The position numbers were made by a program, and so were the translations under genes. Under the pieces are notes generated by a model. The model saw only the letters and a program-made list of their open reading frames with translations, made no database searches and was not told the DNA's origin. From Bacteroidales bacterium (GTDB lineage: Bacteria > Bacteroidota > Bacteroidia > Bacteroidales > FEN-979), in the NCBI GenBank assembly GCA_016783905.1, contig JADHVQ010000011.1, forward strand, positions 1 to 42,436: a DNA stretch of 42,436 nucleotides, given 5' to 3'. Below are positions 6,808 through 15,699 of the stretch, piece after piece. Within the stretch, counting starts at the first letter, position 1, and each line of letters begins with the position of its first letter.

Positions 6808-9177
6808 ATGACTGACCGGATCAAGAACCTTCGCGAACAAAGCCTGAACGCTGTCAACTGCATCAGTGCTGAGCGTGCATTACTCGTCACGGAATTATAT
6901 CAGAGCGGAGTTGATCAGGAGGTCTCTGTTCCGGTGATGCGAGCCCTGACCCTGGAGCATATTCTGAAACACAAGCATCTTTGTATCAATGAAGGAGAGT
7001 TGATCGTAGGGGAACGGGGACCGGCTCCCAAAGCCTGTCCGACCTATCCCGAAATTACGGTGCACTCTTTGGAAGACCTGGATATACTGGATTCCAGAAA
7101 GAAGGTCTCCTTCAAAGTGGATGGACAAACCAGAAAGATTTACAAAGAGAAGATCATTCCATTCTGGAGCGGCAAAAGCAACCGCGACCGGATCATGCAG
7201 GCCATGGATCAGGATTGGAAGGATGGATACAAAGCTGGTATCTTCACGGAGTTTCAGGAGCAGCGGGCGCCAGGACACACGGTAGCTGGAGAGAAGATCT
7301 GGCAGAAAGGGATGCTGGATCTTATCGAAGAGATACGCGATACGAGATCCGCGATAAAATGGGATACGGATCCGGATGCAAAAGCGAAGAGCGAAGAGCT
7401 AAAAGCGATGGAGATTGCGGCGAAAGCGATCATCCTGTTTGCGAATCGGTATGCGGAAGCCCTTGAAGAGCTGGATAAAAAGGAAATTAGAAATTCGAAA
7501 TTAGAAATTCAAAAATCGGAAATTGCTGACTTGGCTCGTATCTGCCGCCAGGTTCCGGCTTATGCTCCGCAGACCTTCCACGAAGCATTGCAGCACTACT
7601 GGTTTATTCACCTGGGGGTGATCACCGAACTGAATCCCTGGGATTCGTTCAATCCGGGGAGATTGGATCAGCACCTGTACCCTTTCTACAGACGCGAGAT
7701 TGATACCGGCACGTTGACAAAAGAGTGCGCCATCGAACTGCTCCAAAGTTTCTGGATCAAATTCAACAACCATCCGGCGCCTCCAAAGATCGGTGTCACG
7801 GCACTTGAAAGCAACACCTACACCGATTTTTCCCTGATCAACCTTGGAGGGGTGAAATCAGATGGATCAGATGGGGTCAACGAACTCACCTTTCTTATCC
7901 TGGATGTCATTGAAGAGATGAGGTTGGTGCAACCCAGCTCCATGGTTCAGGTGAGCCGGAAAAATCCTGACAGCCTCATTGAGCGCTCCCTCCGGATCAC
8001 GAAAACTGGTTTGGGGCAACCCTCCTACTTCAACACCGATGCCATCATTGAAGAGCTGGTCAGGCAGGGAAAAGATATTGTTGATGCCCGAAATGGAGGA
8101 GCCAGCGGCTGTGTGGAAGCCGGTGCCTTCGGTACCGAAGCATACATCCTATCAGGGTACTTTAACCTGTCCAAAATTTTGGAGATCACACTGCATAATG
8201 GCTTTGATCCACGAACACAAAAACAGATCGGACCGGCATCCGGCAATCCGGCATCTTTTTCATCCTTTGGGAAGCTGATGAAAGCCTACCAGCAACAACT
8301 GAATCATTTCATCGATATCAAGATCAAGGGGAACAACGCCATTCACAGCATCATTGCCGAATCGATGCCGGCCCCTTTCCTCTCCCTTATCATTGATGAT
8401 TGCATTTCCAAAGGAATCGATTACAATGCCGGAGGTGCCCGTTACAACACCACTTACATTCAAGGGGTTGGTCTCGGTAGCATAACCGACTCACTCACCG
8501 CGCTGAAATACCATGTATTCGACAAGAAAACGATCTCGATGAAAGGCTTCCTGGAAGCGCTTGAGATGAATTTCAGGGATTATGATGAATTCCGGGTGGA
8601 GCTGATCTATCACACCCCGAAATACGGAAACGACGAGGACTATGCTGATGACCAGGCCAAACATGTGTTTGAGATGTTCTTTGAGGCAGTGGATGGTCAT
8701 CCCACCTCTATTGGCGGAGTACATCGGATCAACATGCTTCCCACCACCTCCCATATCTATTTTGGAAGCGTCATTGGAGCTCTGCCTGACGGCAGGAAAG
8801 CGAAACAACCCCTCTCTGAAGGGATATCCCCATTTCAGGGAGCCGACACGAAAGGGCCTACGGCTGTCCTGAACTCAGCCGCTAAAATCGACCATCTGAA
8901 AACGGGTGGCACGCTTCTAAATCAAAAATTCTCACCTGATTTCTTTGAAGGTGAAGAGGCGACCGGCAAACTCACTGCCCTCATACGCAGCTACTTCCGG
9001 ATGAATGGCCATCACATCCAGTTCAATGTCGTTTCGGCCGAAACCCTGAAAGATGCCCAGAAGCATCCCGAGAAATACCGTGACCTGATCGTCCGGGTTG
9101 CCGGTTACAGCGATTATTTCAACGATCTCGGAGAGGATCTGCAGAATGAGATCATTCGCAGGACGGAACAAGGGTAA
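6808..9177 (+). CDS. hypD: Glycyl radical dehydratase, trans-4-hydroxy-L-proline dehydratase type
   Basis: This 789-residue glycyl radical enzyme has the active-site motif GASGCVEAG (thiyl Cys435, base Glu437) and the C-terminal glycyl loop RVAGYSDYF (Gly766). Numbering and many segments (GAFGTEAYILSGYFNL, GGARYNTTYIQGVG, LPTTSHIYFG, TGGTLLNQ) closely follow the clostridial HypD as I remember it. HypD removes water from trans-4-hydroxy-L-proline to give 1-pyrroline-5-carboxylate. The activase is two genes upstream; no pyrroline-5-carboxylate reductase is in this window. Two period-7 tracts (7332-7375, 7492-7524) add lineage-specific peptides in the N-terminal third. Other GRE dehydratases share GCVE, so the substrate is an inference. 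Confidence 0.8.
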   Translation: MTDRIKNLREQSLNAVNCISAERALLVTELYQSGVDQEVSVPVMRALTLEHILKHKHLCINEGELIVGERGPAPKACPTYPEITVHSLEDLDILDSRKKVSFKVDGQTRKIYKEKIIPFWSGKSNRDRIMQAMDQDWKDGYKAGIFTEFQEQRAPGHTVAGEKIWQKGMLDLIEEIRDTRSAIKWDTDPDAKAKSEELKAMEIAAKAIILFANRYAEALEELDKKEIRNSKLEIQKSEIADLARICRQVPAYAPQTFHEALQHYWFIHLGVITELNPWDSFNPGRLDQHLYPFYRREIDTGTLTKECAIELLQSFWIKFNNHPAPPKIGVTALESNTYTDFSLINLGGVKSDGSDGVNELTFLILDVIEEMRLVQPSSMVQVSRKNPDSLIERSLRITKTGLGQPSYFNTDAIIEELVRQGKDIVDARNGGASGCVEAGAFGTEAYILSGYFNLSKILEITLHNGFDPRTQKQIGPASGNPASFSSFGKLMKAYQQQLNHFIDIKIKGNNAIHSIIAESMPAPFLSLIIDDCISKGIDYNAGGARYNTTYIQGVGLGSITDSLTALKYHVFDKKTISMKGFLEALEMNFRDYDEFRVELIYHTPKYGNDEDYADDQAKHVFEMFFEAVDGHPTSIGGVHRINMLPTTSHIYFGSVIGALPDGRKAKQPLSEGISPFQGADTKGPTAVLNSAAKIDHLKTGGTLLNQKFSPDFFEGEEATGKLTALIRSYFRMNGHHIQFNVVSAETLKDAQKHPEKYRDLIVRVAGYSDYFNDLGEDLQNEIIRRTEQG
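7332..7375. repeat. Near-heptameric repeat (gatacgc / gatccgc units) inside hypD
   Basis: Units gatacgc, gatacga, gatccgc and gatacgg follow each other and encode EEIRDTRSAIKWDTD in frame. The same unit family occurs at 210, 33637 and 36438. Confidence 0.75.
7492..7524. repeat. Heptameric repeat (gaaatta/gaaattc units) inside hypD
   Basis: Four to five units of the type gaaatta/gaaattc encode KEIRNSKLEIQKSEI, a charged linker without a counterpart in the clostridial enzyme as far as I recall. Confidence 0.8.
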
Positions 9178-9207
9178 TTGCCATCATTGCACATCATTGC
9201 CATTATT
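9178..9207. repeat. Short repeat (cattgccat / cattgcaca) after hypD
   Basis: The trailer directly after the hypD stop consists of three imperfect cattgc-containing units. It may be another member of the short-repeat class scattered through the window. Confidence 0.5.
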
Positions 9208-9284
9208 TCTGTAATTGATCAACGGTGCAGACATTTATTTATTTATTCTTTTTATCTTTAGCTTTCATTTAGTTCTCTTGTATC

Positions 9285-9680
9285 ATGGAAAATTCAATCC
9301 CACCACCGTCCAGCAGCCTCAGGACCACCCGGTTGATCATCCGGATCTTTGCCTCGCTGCTCATGCTGTTTTACCTGTTGGTCTTTGTCCCAAAACTCAT
9401 CCAGGATCTTCTGGAGGAATCTCCGTCCACCCCTGCTGATGGAGGCTGGGAAGGGAGCCTGGTCACCATCGGATTCCTTGTTTATGTCCTGGGATATATT
9501 TTCACCTGGTGGCGGGGACTCGTTGGGGGGATCATACTTGTTGCAGCGGCTGCAATCATGTTTGCGTCACACATGGTTGCTGCACAAGGTGAATTGGAGT
9601 TTGTGCCTTTCCTCGTATTTTCCGTCCCAATGATCCTTGTCGGAGCCCTCTATATTATCTTCTGGTGGAAAAAATCATAA
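9285..9680 (+). CDS. Small integral membrane protein, function unknown
   Basis: The 131-residue protein has four predicted membrane helices (around residues 17-40, 57-76, 79-97 and 105-126) joined by short loops, with a proline-rich N-terminus (PPPSSS) and a lysine-rich C-terminal tail (WWKKS). I do not recognise a family with confidence. A box with one mismatch to the Bacteroidota -7 consensus (TATCTTTA, 9253-9260) lies 24 nt upstream. It is followed after 18 nt by the GH31 gene and may be co-transcribed with it, but nothing ties the two functionally. Confidence 0.65.
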   Translation: MENSIPPPSSSLRTTRLIIRIFASLLMLFYLLVFVPKLIQDLLEESPSTPADGGWEGSLVTIGFLVYVLGYIFTWWRGLVGGIILVAAAAIMFASHMVAAQGELEFVPFLVFSVPMILVGALYIIFWWKKS

Positions 9681-9698
9681 TCTAATTCTCCATTTCTG

Positions 9699-12047
9699 AT
9701 GGCAAAAACAAACGCTCTTTGTTCCCTTCTGATATTAGCCGTAGTAAGTTCTGCGTTATATGCACAGAAAACAATACTGACACAGCCCGGAGCATTCAAA
9801 TCGATGCAAACCATTCCTCATGGAGTTGAGATCAAAGCAGAGCATGGATACCTGCAGGTCATCTGTTATAGCCCCTCCACCATCAGGGTCAGAATGAGCA
9901 AGGAATCGTTTGCACCTGATTTTTCCTATGCAGTGATTGAACAACCCGGGAGTTCTTTTCAGAAAATCATTAAAAACACCGATTCCATCATCCTGGAAAC
10001 CAAAGCACTACAGGTTATCGTCCGGAAAAACCCTATCCGGATTGCTTTCAGAAATAAAAAAGGGGAACTTCTTTCAGAAGATTACCCTGAATTCGGTGTG
10101 ACATGGCTGGGAGATGAGGTAACCAGTCACCGTACCCTGTTTCCTGATGAAACGTTCATCGGACTGGGTGAAAAGACCGGCCCACTCAACAGGCGTGGGT
10201 GTGCCTATGTGAACTGGAACCGCGATATTCCAGGATACAGTGACCGCGAAGATCCGCTGTATCAAAGCATTCCTTTCTTTATTGGCATCCACGACAGCCT
10301 CACATACGGCATTTTTCTGGATAACTCATACAAAACCCTGTTCAACTTCGGAGCCTCAACGGATGACCAATTCTCATTCTTTTCTGCCGAAGGAGGAGAG
10401 CTTGATTACTACTTCTTTGGAAAGAATTCTGTTGCCGGAATCATTGAGGACTATACCTGGCTTACGGGCAGGATGGAGCTTCCTCCCTACTGGAGCCTGG
10501 GATATCAGCAATGTCGCTGGGGTTATTATCCGGAGTTGGAGGTGACGAGCCTGGCCCGGAAGTTCAGGGATAAACAGATCCCCTGTGATGTGATCTACCT
10601 GGACATTGATTACATGGATGCCTACAAGATCTTCACCTGGCATCCGGATCGTTTCCCCGACCCTTCAGGGATGATCCGCAAGCTCAACGATTGGGGATTT
10701 CATATCGTTGTAATCGTGGATCCTGGGATCAAGATCGAGCCGGGATATTTCGCCTATGATCAGGGAATCGGGAATGACTACTTTGTTAAATATCCGGGAG
10801 GCCAATTCTATACCGGAAGCGTTTGGCCAGGCCGTTGTCATTTTCCTGATTTCACTAAGGAGGCGACCCGGATGTGGTGGGGAGAGAGTTTTCAATCATT
10901 GGTGGATGCCGGTGTCGAAGGTTTCTGGAATGATATGAACGAACCTTCTGCCTGGGGCCAGAGCATTCCCAATATCGTGGAATTTGATTTTGACGGTCAT
11001 CCAACTACCATGGCCGAAGCCCATAATATATATGGGTTGGAGATGTCGAGGGCTACCTTTGAAGGCACGAAGAAGTTGATAAATGGTAAACGTCCCTTCA
11101 TCCTTACCCGGGCTGGTTTTTCGGGAATACAACGTTACTCGGCTGTTTGGACAGGCGATAATTCAGCAACCGATACCGACCTGCTGCTGGGCGTCAGACT
11201 GGTGAACAGTTTGGGCCTGTCCGGAGTTTCGTTCACCGGTCCGGATGTAGGGGGATTCATGAAGAGCCCCTCTAAGGAGCTGTTTCTTCGCTGGCTCTCA
11301 GTCGGTATTTTTACCCCATTCTTACGGAATCATACGATAGTAAATACAAAGGACCAGGAACCCTGGTCATTCGGGGAGGATGCTGAACGCCTGTCCCGTG
11401 CCCTGATCGACCAACGGTACCGTCTTCTTCCCTATATCTATTCCATGTTTTACGAATCCTCTCAAACCGGATTACCGGTAGCACGTTCACTGGCGATCAA
11501 CTATTCTTATGATCCACTGGTCTATGACAGGGTATACCAGAATCAGTATCTTTTCGGAGACGCTTTTCTGATTGCTCCTGTTACCAGCGATCAGCATTAC
11601 CAGAAAGTCTATCTACCGGAAGGAACCTGGTACCGGCACTCCACAGATACCCCATACTCAGGAAGATCTGAAATCATTGTGGAAGCTCCATTGAATGATC
11701 TCCCGGTTTTTGTCAGGGGTGGCAGCATCATTCCCTTGCAGTCAGTCATCCAATACACTGACCAAAAACCGGATACAACCCTTGAAATCCATGTATACCG
11801 GGGAGCCCATTTCAACGCGTTAATTTATTATGAAGACGATGGGACCACCTATAATTTTGAAAACGGGCTATTTTATAAACGGTTCATTATTTTTGATCCC
11901 AAAAACAGGAAGATTATATTCACACCTACTGAAGGATCCTTTCCTTCAAAGTTTACAACGTTCAAGGTGATCTTCCACGGATTTGACCAGGATATCAGTG
12001 AAAAGAGAGTTCAAAATATTGCCGAAAGTTTTGAAATTCCATTCTAA
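9699..12047 (+). CDS. GH31 family alpha-glycosidase, exported
   Basis: A 782-residue glycoside hydrolase. The GH31 signature GFWNDMNEPSAWG carries the catalytic nucleophile (Asp412) and WTGDNSATD the acid/base (Asp487). The N-terminal ~200 residues form the usual GH31 beta-sandwich, the centre (WSLGYQQCRWGY, DIDYMD) the TIM barrel, and the end, from about residue 580 (SIIPLQS), the C-terminal beta domains. A signal peptide (LLILAVVSSALYAQ) places it in the periplasm or further out. GH31 enzymes of this architecture usually act as alpha-glucosidases or alpha-xylosidases; the linkage cannot be set from sequence alone. Confidence 0.9.
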   Translation: MAKTNALCSLLILAVVSSALYAQKTILTQPGAFKSMQTIPHGVEIKAEHGYLQVICYSPSTIRVRMSKESFAPDFSYAVIEQPGSSFQKIIKNTDSIILETKALQVIVRKNPIRIAFRNKKGELLSEDYPEFGVTWLGDEVTSHRTLFPDETFIGLGEKTGPLNRRGCAYVNWNRDIPGYSDREDPLYQSIPFFIGIHDSLTYGIFLDNSYKTLFNFGASTDDQFSFFSAEGGELDYYFFGKNSVAGIIEDYTWLTGRMELPPYWSLGYQQCRWGYYPELEVTSLARKFRDKQIPCDVIYLDIDYMDAYKIFTWHPDRFPDPSGMIRKLNDWGFHIVVIVDPGIKIEPGYFAYDQGIGNDYFVKYPGGQFYTGSVWPGRCHFPDFTKEATRMWWGESFQSLVDAGVEGFWNDMNEPSAWGQSIPNIVEFDFDGHPTTMAEAHNIYGLEMSRATFEGTKKLINGKRPFILTRAGFSGIQRYSAVWTGDNSATDTDLLLGVRLVNSLGLSGVSFTGPDVGGFMKSPSKELFLRWLSVGIFTPFLRNHTIVNTKDQEPWSFGEDAERLSRALIDQRYRLLPYIYSMFYESSQTGLPVARSLAINYSYDPLVYDRVYQNQYLFGDAFLIAPVTSDQHYQKVYLPEGTWYRHSTDTPYSGRSEIIVEAPLNDLPVFVRGGSIIPLQSVIQYTDQKPDTTLEIHVYRGAHFNALIYYEDDGTTYNFENGLFYKRFIIFDPKNRKIIFTPTEGSFPSKFTTFKVIFHGFDQDISEKRVQNIAESFEIPF

Positions 12048-12093
12048 TTATGAAATATCCATTTAAACACCGTTTATACCAACCGTGAATGAT

Positions 12094-14772
12094 ATGAAAA
12101 CCTACCTGACACTGACCCTTTTCTTTATATTTCTTATAACGACATCGTGCACCCGGGACGACCATTTCATTTCTGAACCAGGATACCGGCAAAAAGTCAG
12201 AGAACAGTTTAAAAAACAGAAAGATCTCGCCAAACATCGCTCTGATACTCTTTTTGCTGTTTTTAATGAGAATCTCTCCACCGAAGAGCAGGAGGCGCTT
12301 GAATTTCTCTTTGCCTATATGTCATTGAATGACCTGGCCGATTACAACGGTGAGTTCTTCCTGAAAAATGTGAAGAGTTCCCTGGCTGCCAGGGATACAT
12401 TCAGCTGGGGGAAAGTGGTCCCTGAAGAGATCTTCCGTCATTTTGTGCTTCCCATCCGGGTGAACAACGAAAACCTGGACTCTTGCAGATGGGTTTTTTT
12501 TGCAGAACTGAAAGATCGCATCAAGGGGATGTCGATGAAGGAGGCGGCTCTGGAGGTCAACCACTGGTGTCACGAAAAGGTTACCTACAAGGGGACTGAC
12601 GGCCGAACCTCCTCCCCACTGGCAACCGTGAAGACAGCTTTCGGCCGTTGCGGCGAGGAATCCACCTTTACCACCGCTGCGCTGCGAGCTGTCGGGATTC
12701 CGGCCAGACAGTGTTATACTCCGAGATGGGCCCATGGAGATGATAACCATGCATGGGTAGAGGTATGGATCGACTCTGCCTGGCATTACATGGGAGCCTG
12801 TGAACCGGAACCGGATCTCGACCTCGCCTGGTTCACCGCTCCTGCAAAACGGGCCATGCTGGTGAATACCAATGTCTTTGGTGATTATACCGGCCCCGAG
12901 GATGTATTGCTGAAAGATGAACGCTATACCCGGATCAACATCCTCCCCAATTATACCGAAACCAAACGGATCTGGGCACGGATCCTGGATATTTATCAGC
13001 AACCCATTCCCCACGCGGTGGTTGAATTTCAATTATATAATTATGCTGAATTCTATCCCCTCTTAAAAACCAAATCTGATGAAAAAGGACTTGCCTCCCT
13101 GCTTACCGGTTACGGAGACCTGCTGATCTGGGCAACAAAGAGCGGAAAATACGGATTTGCCCGTGCTGACATACGATCGATGGACACAGTAAATGTATAC
13201 CTGGAGCTTACAACAGCAATCACAGGGGGACTGAATTTCGATTTCACACCACCTATTCAACAAGAAGTTTCCGACCAGGTTGACGAATCCCCACGAAAAG
13301 TGAAGGATGTCATTGCGAGGAACGAAGTGACGAGGCAAAGCGAACGGTTGAAATTCGAAGACCAGCTCAGAGCCTCCTACGAAGCCACCTTCATCGATTC
13401 CTCCAAGGCTTATCGTTTGGCTGCCACGCTGGAGTTGGATCCCCAAAAGCTCTGGCACTACCTGCACCGTTCCCGGGGAAACTGGCGGGAACTCATTGCA
13501 TTTATTGCCGATGCCCCTGATAGCCTGAAAAAATATGTATTCCCGCTTTTAGAAGCCATTTCAGAAAAAGACCTCCGCGACATCAATCCCGGCGTTTTGA
13601 CAGACGCAATTTCATCCAGTCCTCAGTCACCAGTCCTCAGTCACCAGTCACCAGTCACTAGTCACGATCTGTTGGTTAACTATATCATGAATCCCCGCAT
13701 CGACAACGAGCTTCTGAAACCTTATCATAGCTATTTGAAGGGTAACTTTCAACCAGGTTTTATTGAAAACGCAAGGGAGAACCCGGATGTGCTGATCAAC
13801 TGGGTTAAAACCAACTTAATCATCGATGAAAATGCCAACTACAGCCGGGCGCCAATTACGCCTGCAGGAGTATACGAACTAAAAATAGCAGACCCTCACT
13901 CCAGAGACATCTTTTTTGTGGCAGTATGCCGGAGCTTTGGCATCCCGGCCCGTCTTGAACCGGCAACCAAAGTTCCTCAGTATTATCAGGATGACCAATG
14001 GAAGGATGTCTTCTTTGAGACACCCCCTGCCGCACCCGACCGGAATGCCACCCTGGTGCTGAAAAATGACCCGGAGAATTCTGTCACCCCTGAATACAAC
14101 ATCCACTTCACTGTCGAACAACACAAGGATGGCTTTTACCGGACGCTGGATTATGAAAACAGCGAACTTGTCAAAAAATTCCCCGTGAAACTTCAACTTG
14201 TTCCGGGAACCTACCTGGTAGTTTCGGGAAACCGGCTTTCAGACGGGACCGTTTTAGCCCGGATCGTCCAGATAAAATTGGATGCCGGTAAAACCATGGA
14301 AATTCCGCTGACTTTACGAAAAGATTTCACTCCCCCACCGGTTTTTGGCTCATTCATACAAAGCAAGTTACAAACCGATCTCGCTGTCGCAGGAATTAAT
14401 ATCAATCCTGCGACAGGACTTGTGATGGCCTGGCTTGAGCCCGATAAAGAGCCGACCAAGCATTTTGTGAGTGACCTGAAAAAGAAAGCCGGGGATATCG
14501 AACAGTGGCAGGGGAAGGTTATATTATTCCTCAAAGACCAAAAGGAGATGGATCAGTTTTCCGGCAAAGAGAAACAAGACCTTCCGGGAAACGTCATCTT
14601 CGAACTTTATGATGCCTTTCCGTTTGATCTTCTCTACCATTCGCTCGATGTTCCCCTTTCGGACAAATATCCTGTCGTTATTTACATCAACCCGAAAGGA
14701 ATCATCAATTTCTTTTCCGAGGGCTACCGGATTGGAACCGGAGAGGAGCTGGTGAAGCTGATGAAGAGGTGA
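12094..14772 (+). CDS. Transglutaminase-like lipoprotein
   Basis: A protein of about 892 residues with a lipoprotein signal (lipobox ITTSC, Cys19); ATG 12094 is preferred over GTG 12085 because it starts the signal cleanly. A transglutaminase-like core has Cys186 in FGRCGEES and His219 in DDNHAWVEVW, followed by a GACEPEPD segment where the third catalytic residue would lie. A second region with FFVAVCRSFGIPARLEP resembles a degenerate repeat of the same fold. Such proteins are probably peptidase-like enzymes at the cell envelope; the substrate is unknown. Two insertions look repeat-derived: 13309-13342 (VIARNEVTRQ) and 13617-13665 (QSPVLSHQSPVTSH). Confidence 0.75.
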   Translation: MKTYLTLTLFFIFLITTSCTRDDHFISEPGYRQKVREQFKKQKDLAKHRSDTLFAVFNENLSTEEQEALEFLFAYMSLNDLADYNGEFFLKNVKSSLAARDTFSWGKVVPEEIFRHFVLPIRVNNENLDSCRWVFFAELKDRIKGMSMKEAALEVNHWCHEKVTYKGTDGRTSSPLATVKTAFGRCGEESTFTTAALRAVGIPARQCYTPRWAHGDDNHAWVEVWIDSAWHYMGACEPEPDLDLAWFTAPAKRAMLVNTNVFGDYTGPEDVLLKDERYTRINILPNYTETKRIWARILDIYQQPIPHAVVEFQLYNYAEFYPLLKTKSDEKGLASLLTGYGDLLIWATKSGKYGFARADIRSMDTVNVYLELTTAITGGLNFDFTPPIQQEVSDQVDESPRKVKDVIARNEVTRQSERLKFEDQLRASYEATFIDSSKAYRLAATLELDPQKLWHYLHRSRGNWRELIAFIADAPDSLKKYVFPLLEAISEKDLRDINPGVLTDAISSSPQSPVLSHQSPVTSHDLLVNYIMNPRIDNELLKPYHSYLKGNFQPGFIENARENPDVLINWVKTNLIIDENANYSRAPITPAGVYELKIADPHSRDIFFVAVCRSFGIPARLEPATKVPQYYQDDQWKDVFFETPPAAPDRNATLVLKNDPENSVTPEYNIHFTVEQHKDGFYRTLDYENSELVKKFPVKLQLVPGTYLVVSGNRLSDGTVLARIVQIKLDAGKTMEIPLTLRKDFTPPPVFGSFIQSKLQTDLAVAGININPATGLVMAWLEPDKEPTKHFVSDLKKKAGDIEQWQGKVILFLKDQKEMDQFSGKEKQDLPGNVIFELYDAFPFDLLYHSLDVPLSDKYPVVIYINPKGIINFFSEGYRIGTGEELVKLMKR
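13309..13342. repeat. Dispersed 'cattgcgagg' type repeat inside transglutaminase gene
   Basis: The tract containing gtcattgcgaggaacgaag and then tgacgaggcaa resembles the short dispersed element cattgcgaggagcgaag that I know from many unrelated bacterial genomes. It is read in frame as DVIARNEVTRQSE between two domains. Confidence 0.65.
13617..13665. repeat. Heptameric repeat (agtcacc / agtcctc units) inside transglutaminase gene
   Basis: Seven units of the form cagtcac or cagtcct follow in tandem and encode SPQSPVLSHQSPVTSH in frame. This is one of the clearest period-7 tracts of the window. Confidence 0.9.
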
Positions 14773-14798
14773 TGTTGCAAACTGCCAACTTGATTCCA

Positions 14799-15272
14799 AT
14801 GAAAAACCTGGTTCAACAGATCATCAGTGGAGGTCAAACAGGCGTAGACCGTGCCTCTCTTGATTTTGCCTCCAGCCATAACATCCCGTGCTCCGGATTT
14901 TGTCCGAAAGGGCGTTTGGCCGAGGATGGCAGAATTCCGGATATCTACCCTCTGAAAGAGACTGAGACATCTGATTTTGGAGATCGAACTGAAAAGAATA
15001 TCTTAGCCAGCGATGGCATCCTGATTCTCCACCATGGGCCAATGGCAGGAGGTACCTTGTACACGTATCAGTTTGCGAAATCCAATGGGAAACCTCTTTT
15101 GTGTCTGGATATGCAGAAGCCTATTTCGATAGAGCCTGTTCATGAATGGATCAAATTAAATAAGATCCGGAATCTTAACATTGCCGGCCCACGTGAAAAC
15201 CAGCATCCCGGAATCTACCTTGACAGTCTGGCTCTCCTTAAACTGCTGTTCCAGAAAAAAGGCTGTCACTGA
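14799..15272 (+). CDS. YpsA/putative molybdenum carrier-like protein
   Basis: The protein of about 157 residues opens with IISGGQTGVDRASLDFA, the nucleotide-binding start of the 'putative molybdenum carrier' family (Rossmann/SLOG-like, related to lysine decarboxylase-like proteins). Further family marks are GFCPKGRLAEDGRIP and the central DGILILHHGPMAGGT. The true ligand of this family is not established; the molybdenum name comes from the family label. ATG 14799 is chosen over GTG 14769, since the family starts immediately before the GGQTG motif and the upstream stretch includes a repeat remnant (aactgccaact, 14780-14790). Confidence 0.7.
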   Translation: MKNLVQQIISGGQTGVDRASLDFASSHNIPCSGFCPKGRLAEDGRIPDIYPLKETETSDFGDRTEKNILASDGILILHHGPMAGGTLYTYQFAKSNGKPLLCLDMQKPISIEPVHEWIKLNKIRNLNIAGPRENQHPGIYLDSLALLKLLFQKKGCH

Positions 15273-15292
15273 CCGGGCAATTAAAAAATTCG

Positions 15293-15300
15293 TATTTTTG
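15293..15300 (+). promoter_or_regulatory. -7 box TATTTTTG upstream of tRNA-Arg
   Basis: TATTTTTG matches TAnnTTTG and ends 10 nt before the tRNA. The RRM gene follows only 29 nt after the tRNA, so one transcript may carry both. Confidence 0.6.
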
Positions 15301-15310
15301 CACCCGCATT

Positions 15311-15384
15311 GGCCCCGTAGCTCAACTGAATAGAGTATCTGACTACGGATCAGAAGGCTGGGGGTTTGAATCCCTCCGGGGTCA
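15311..15384 (+). tRNA. tRNA-Arg (anticodon ACG)
   Basis: The 74-nt cloverleaf folds by hand. Acceptor stem ggccccg pairs with cggggtc (one G-U pair), the D stem is gctc/gagt, and the anticodon stem tctga/tcaga encloses the loop ctacgga with anticodon ACG. The variable loop has 5 nt, and the T stem ggggg/ccctc holds the loop tttgaat. No CCA is encoded. A34 would be edited to inosine by TadA to read CGN codons. Confidence 0.95.
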
Positions 15385-15413
15385 CGAATTAGTTTAAATT
15401 AAAACACTTTCAT

Positions 15414-15677
15414 ATGAACATTTATGTAGGAAACCTTAGTTATAAGGTAGATGAAGCTGATCTGAAACAATTATTCGAGGAATACGGTGAAGTATCTTCA
15501 GTGAATTTAATCAGTGACAAGTACACAGGACAAAGCAAAGGATTTGGTTTTGTGGTTATGGACAATAAAGAAGAAGCGCTTAAAGCGATCCAGGAGCTCA
15601 ACGGCCGTGAGATTGACAGCAGGGAGATTAAGGTAAATGAAGCCCGGCCAAAACCCAATAATTTTTTCAGGAAATAG
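15414..15677 (+). CDS. RRM-domain RNA-binding protein
   Basis: An 87-residue single-domain protein with an RNA recognition motif: RNP2 is IYVGNL (residues 3-8) and RNP1 is KGFGFVVM (around residues 42-49), the beta-strand residues that stack on single-stranded RNA. Small RRM proteins of this type are common in Bacteroidota and Cyanobacteria and act as general RNA chaperones or post-transcriptional regulators; its targets are unknown. It lies directly behind tRNA-Arg and may be cotranscribed with it. Confidence 0.9.
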   Translation: MNIYVGNLSYKVDEADLKQLFEEYGEVSSVNLISDKYTGQSKGFGFVVMDNKEEALKAIQELNGREIDSREIKVNEARPKPNNFFRK

Positions 15678-15699
15678 CAAAGAAAATCCTAAGGCAATT

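Noticed and set aside
12322-13032. 236-codon open frame on the minus strand
   Set aside because: It is antisense to the transglutaminase core with Cys186/His219 and has no recognisable domain.
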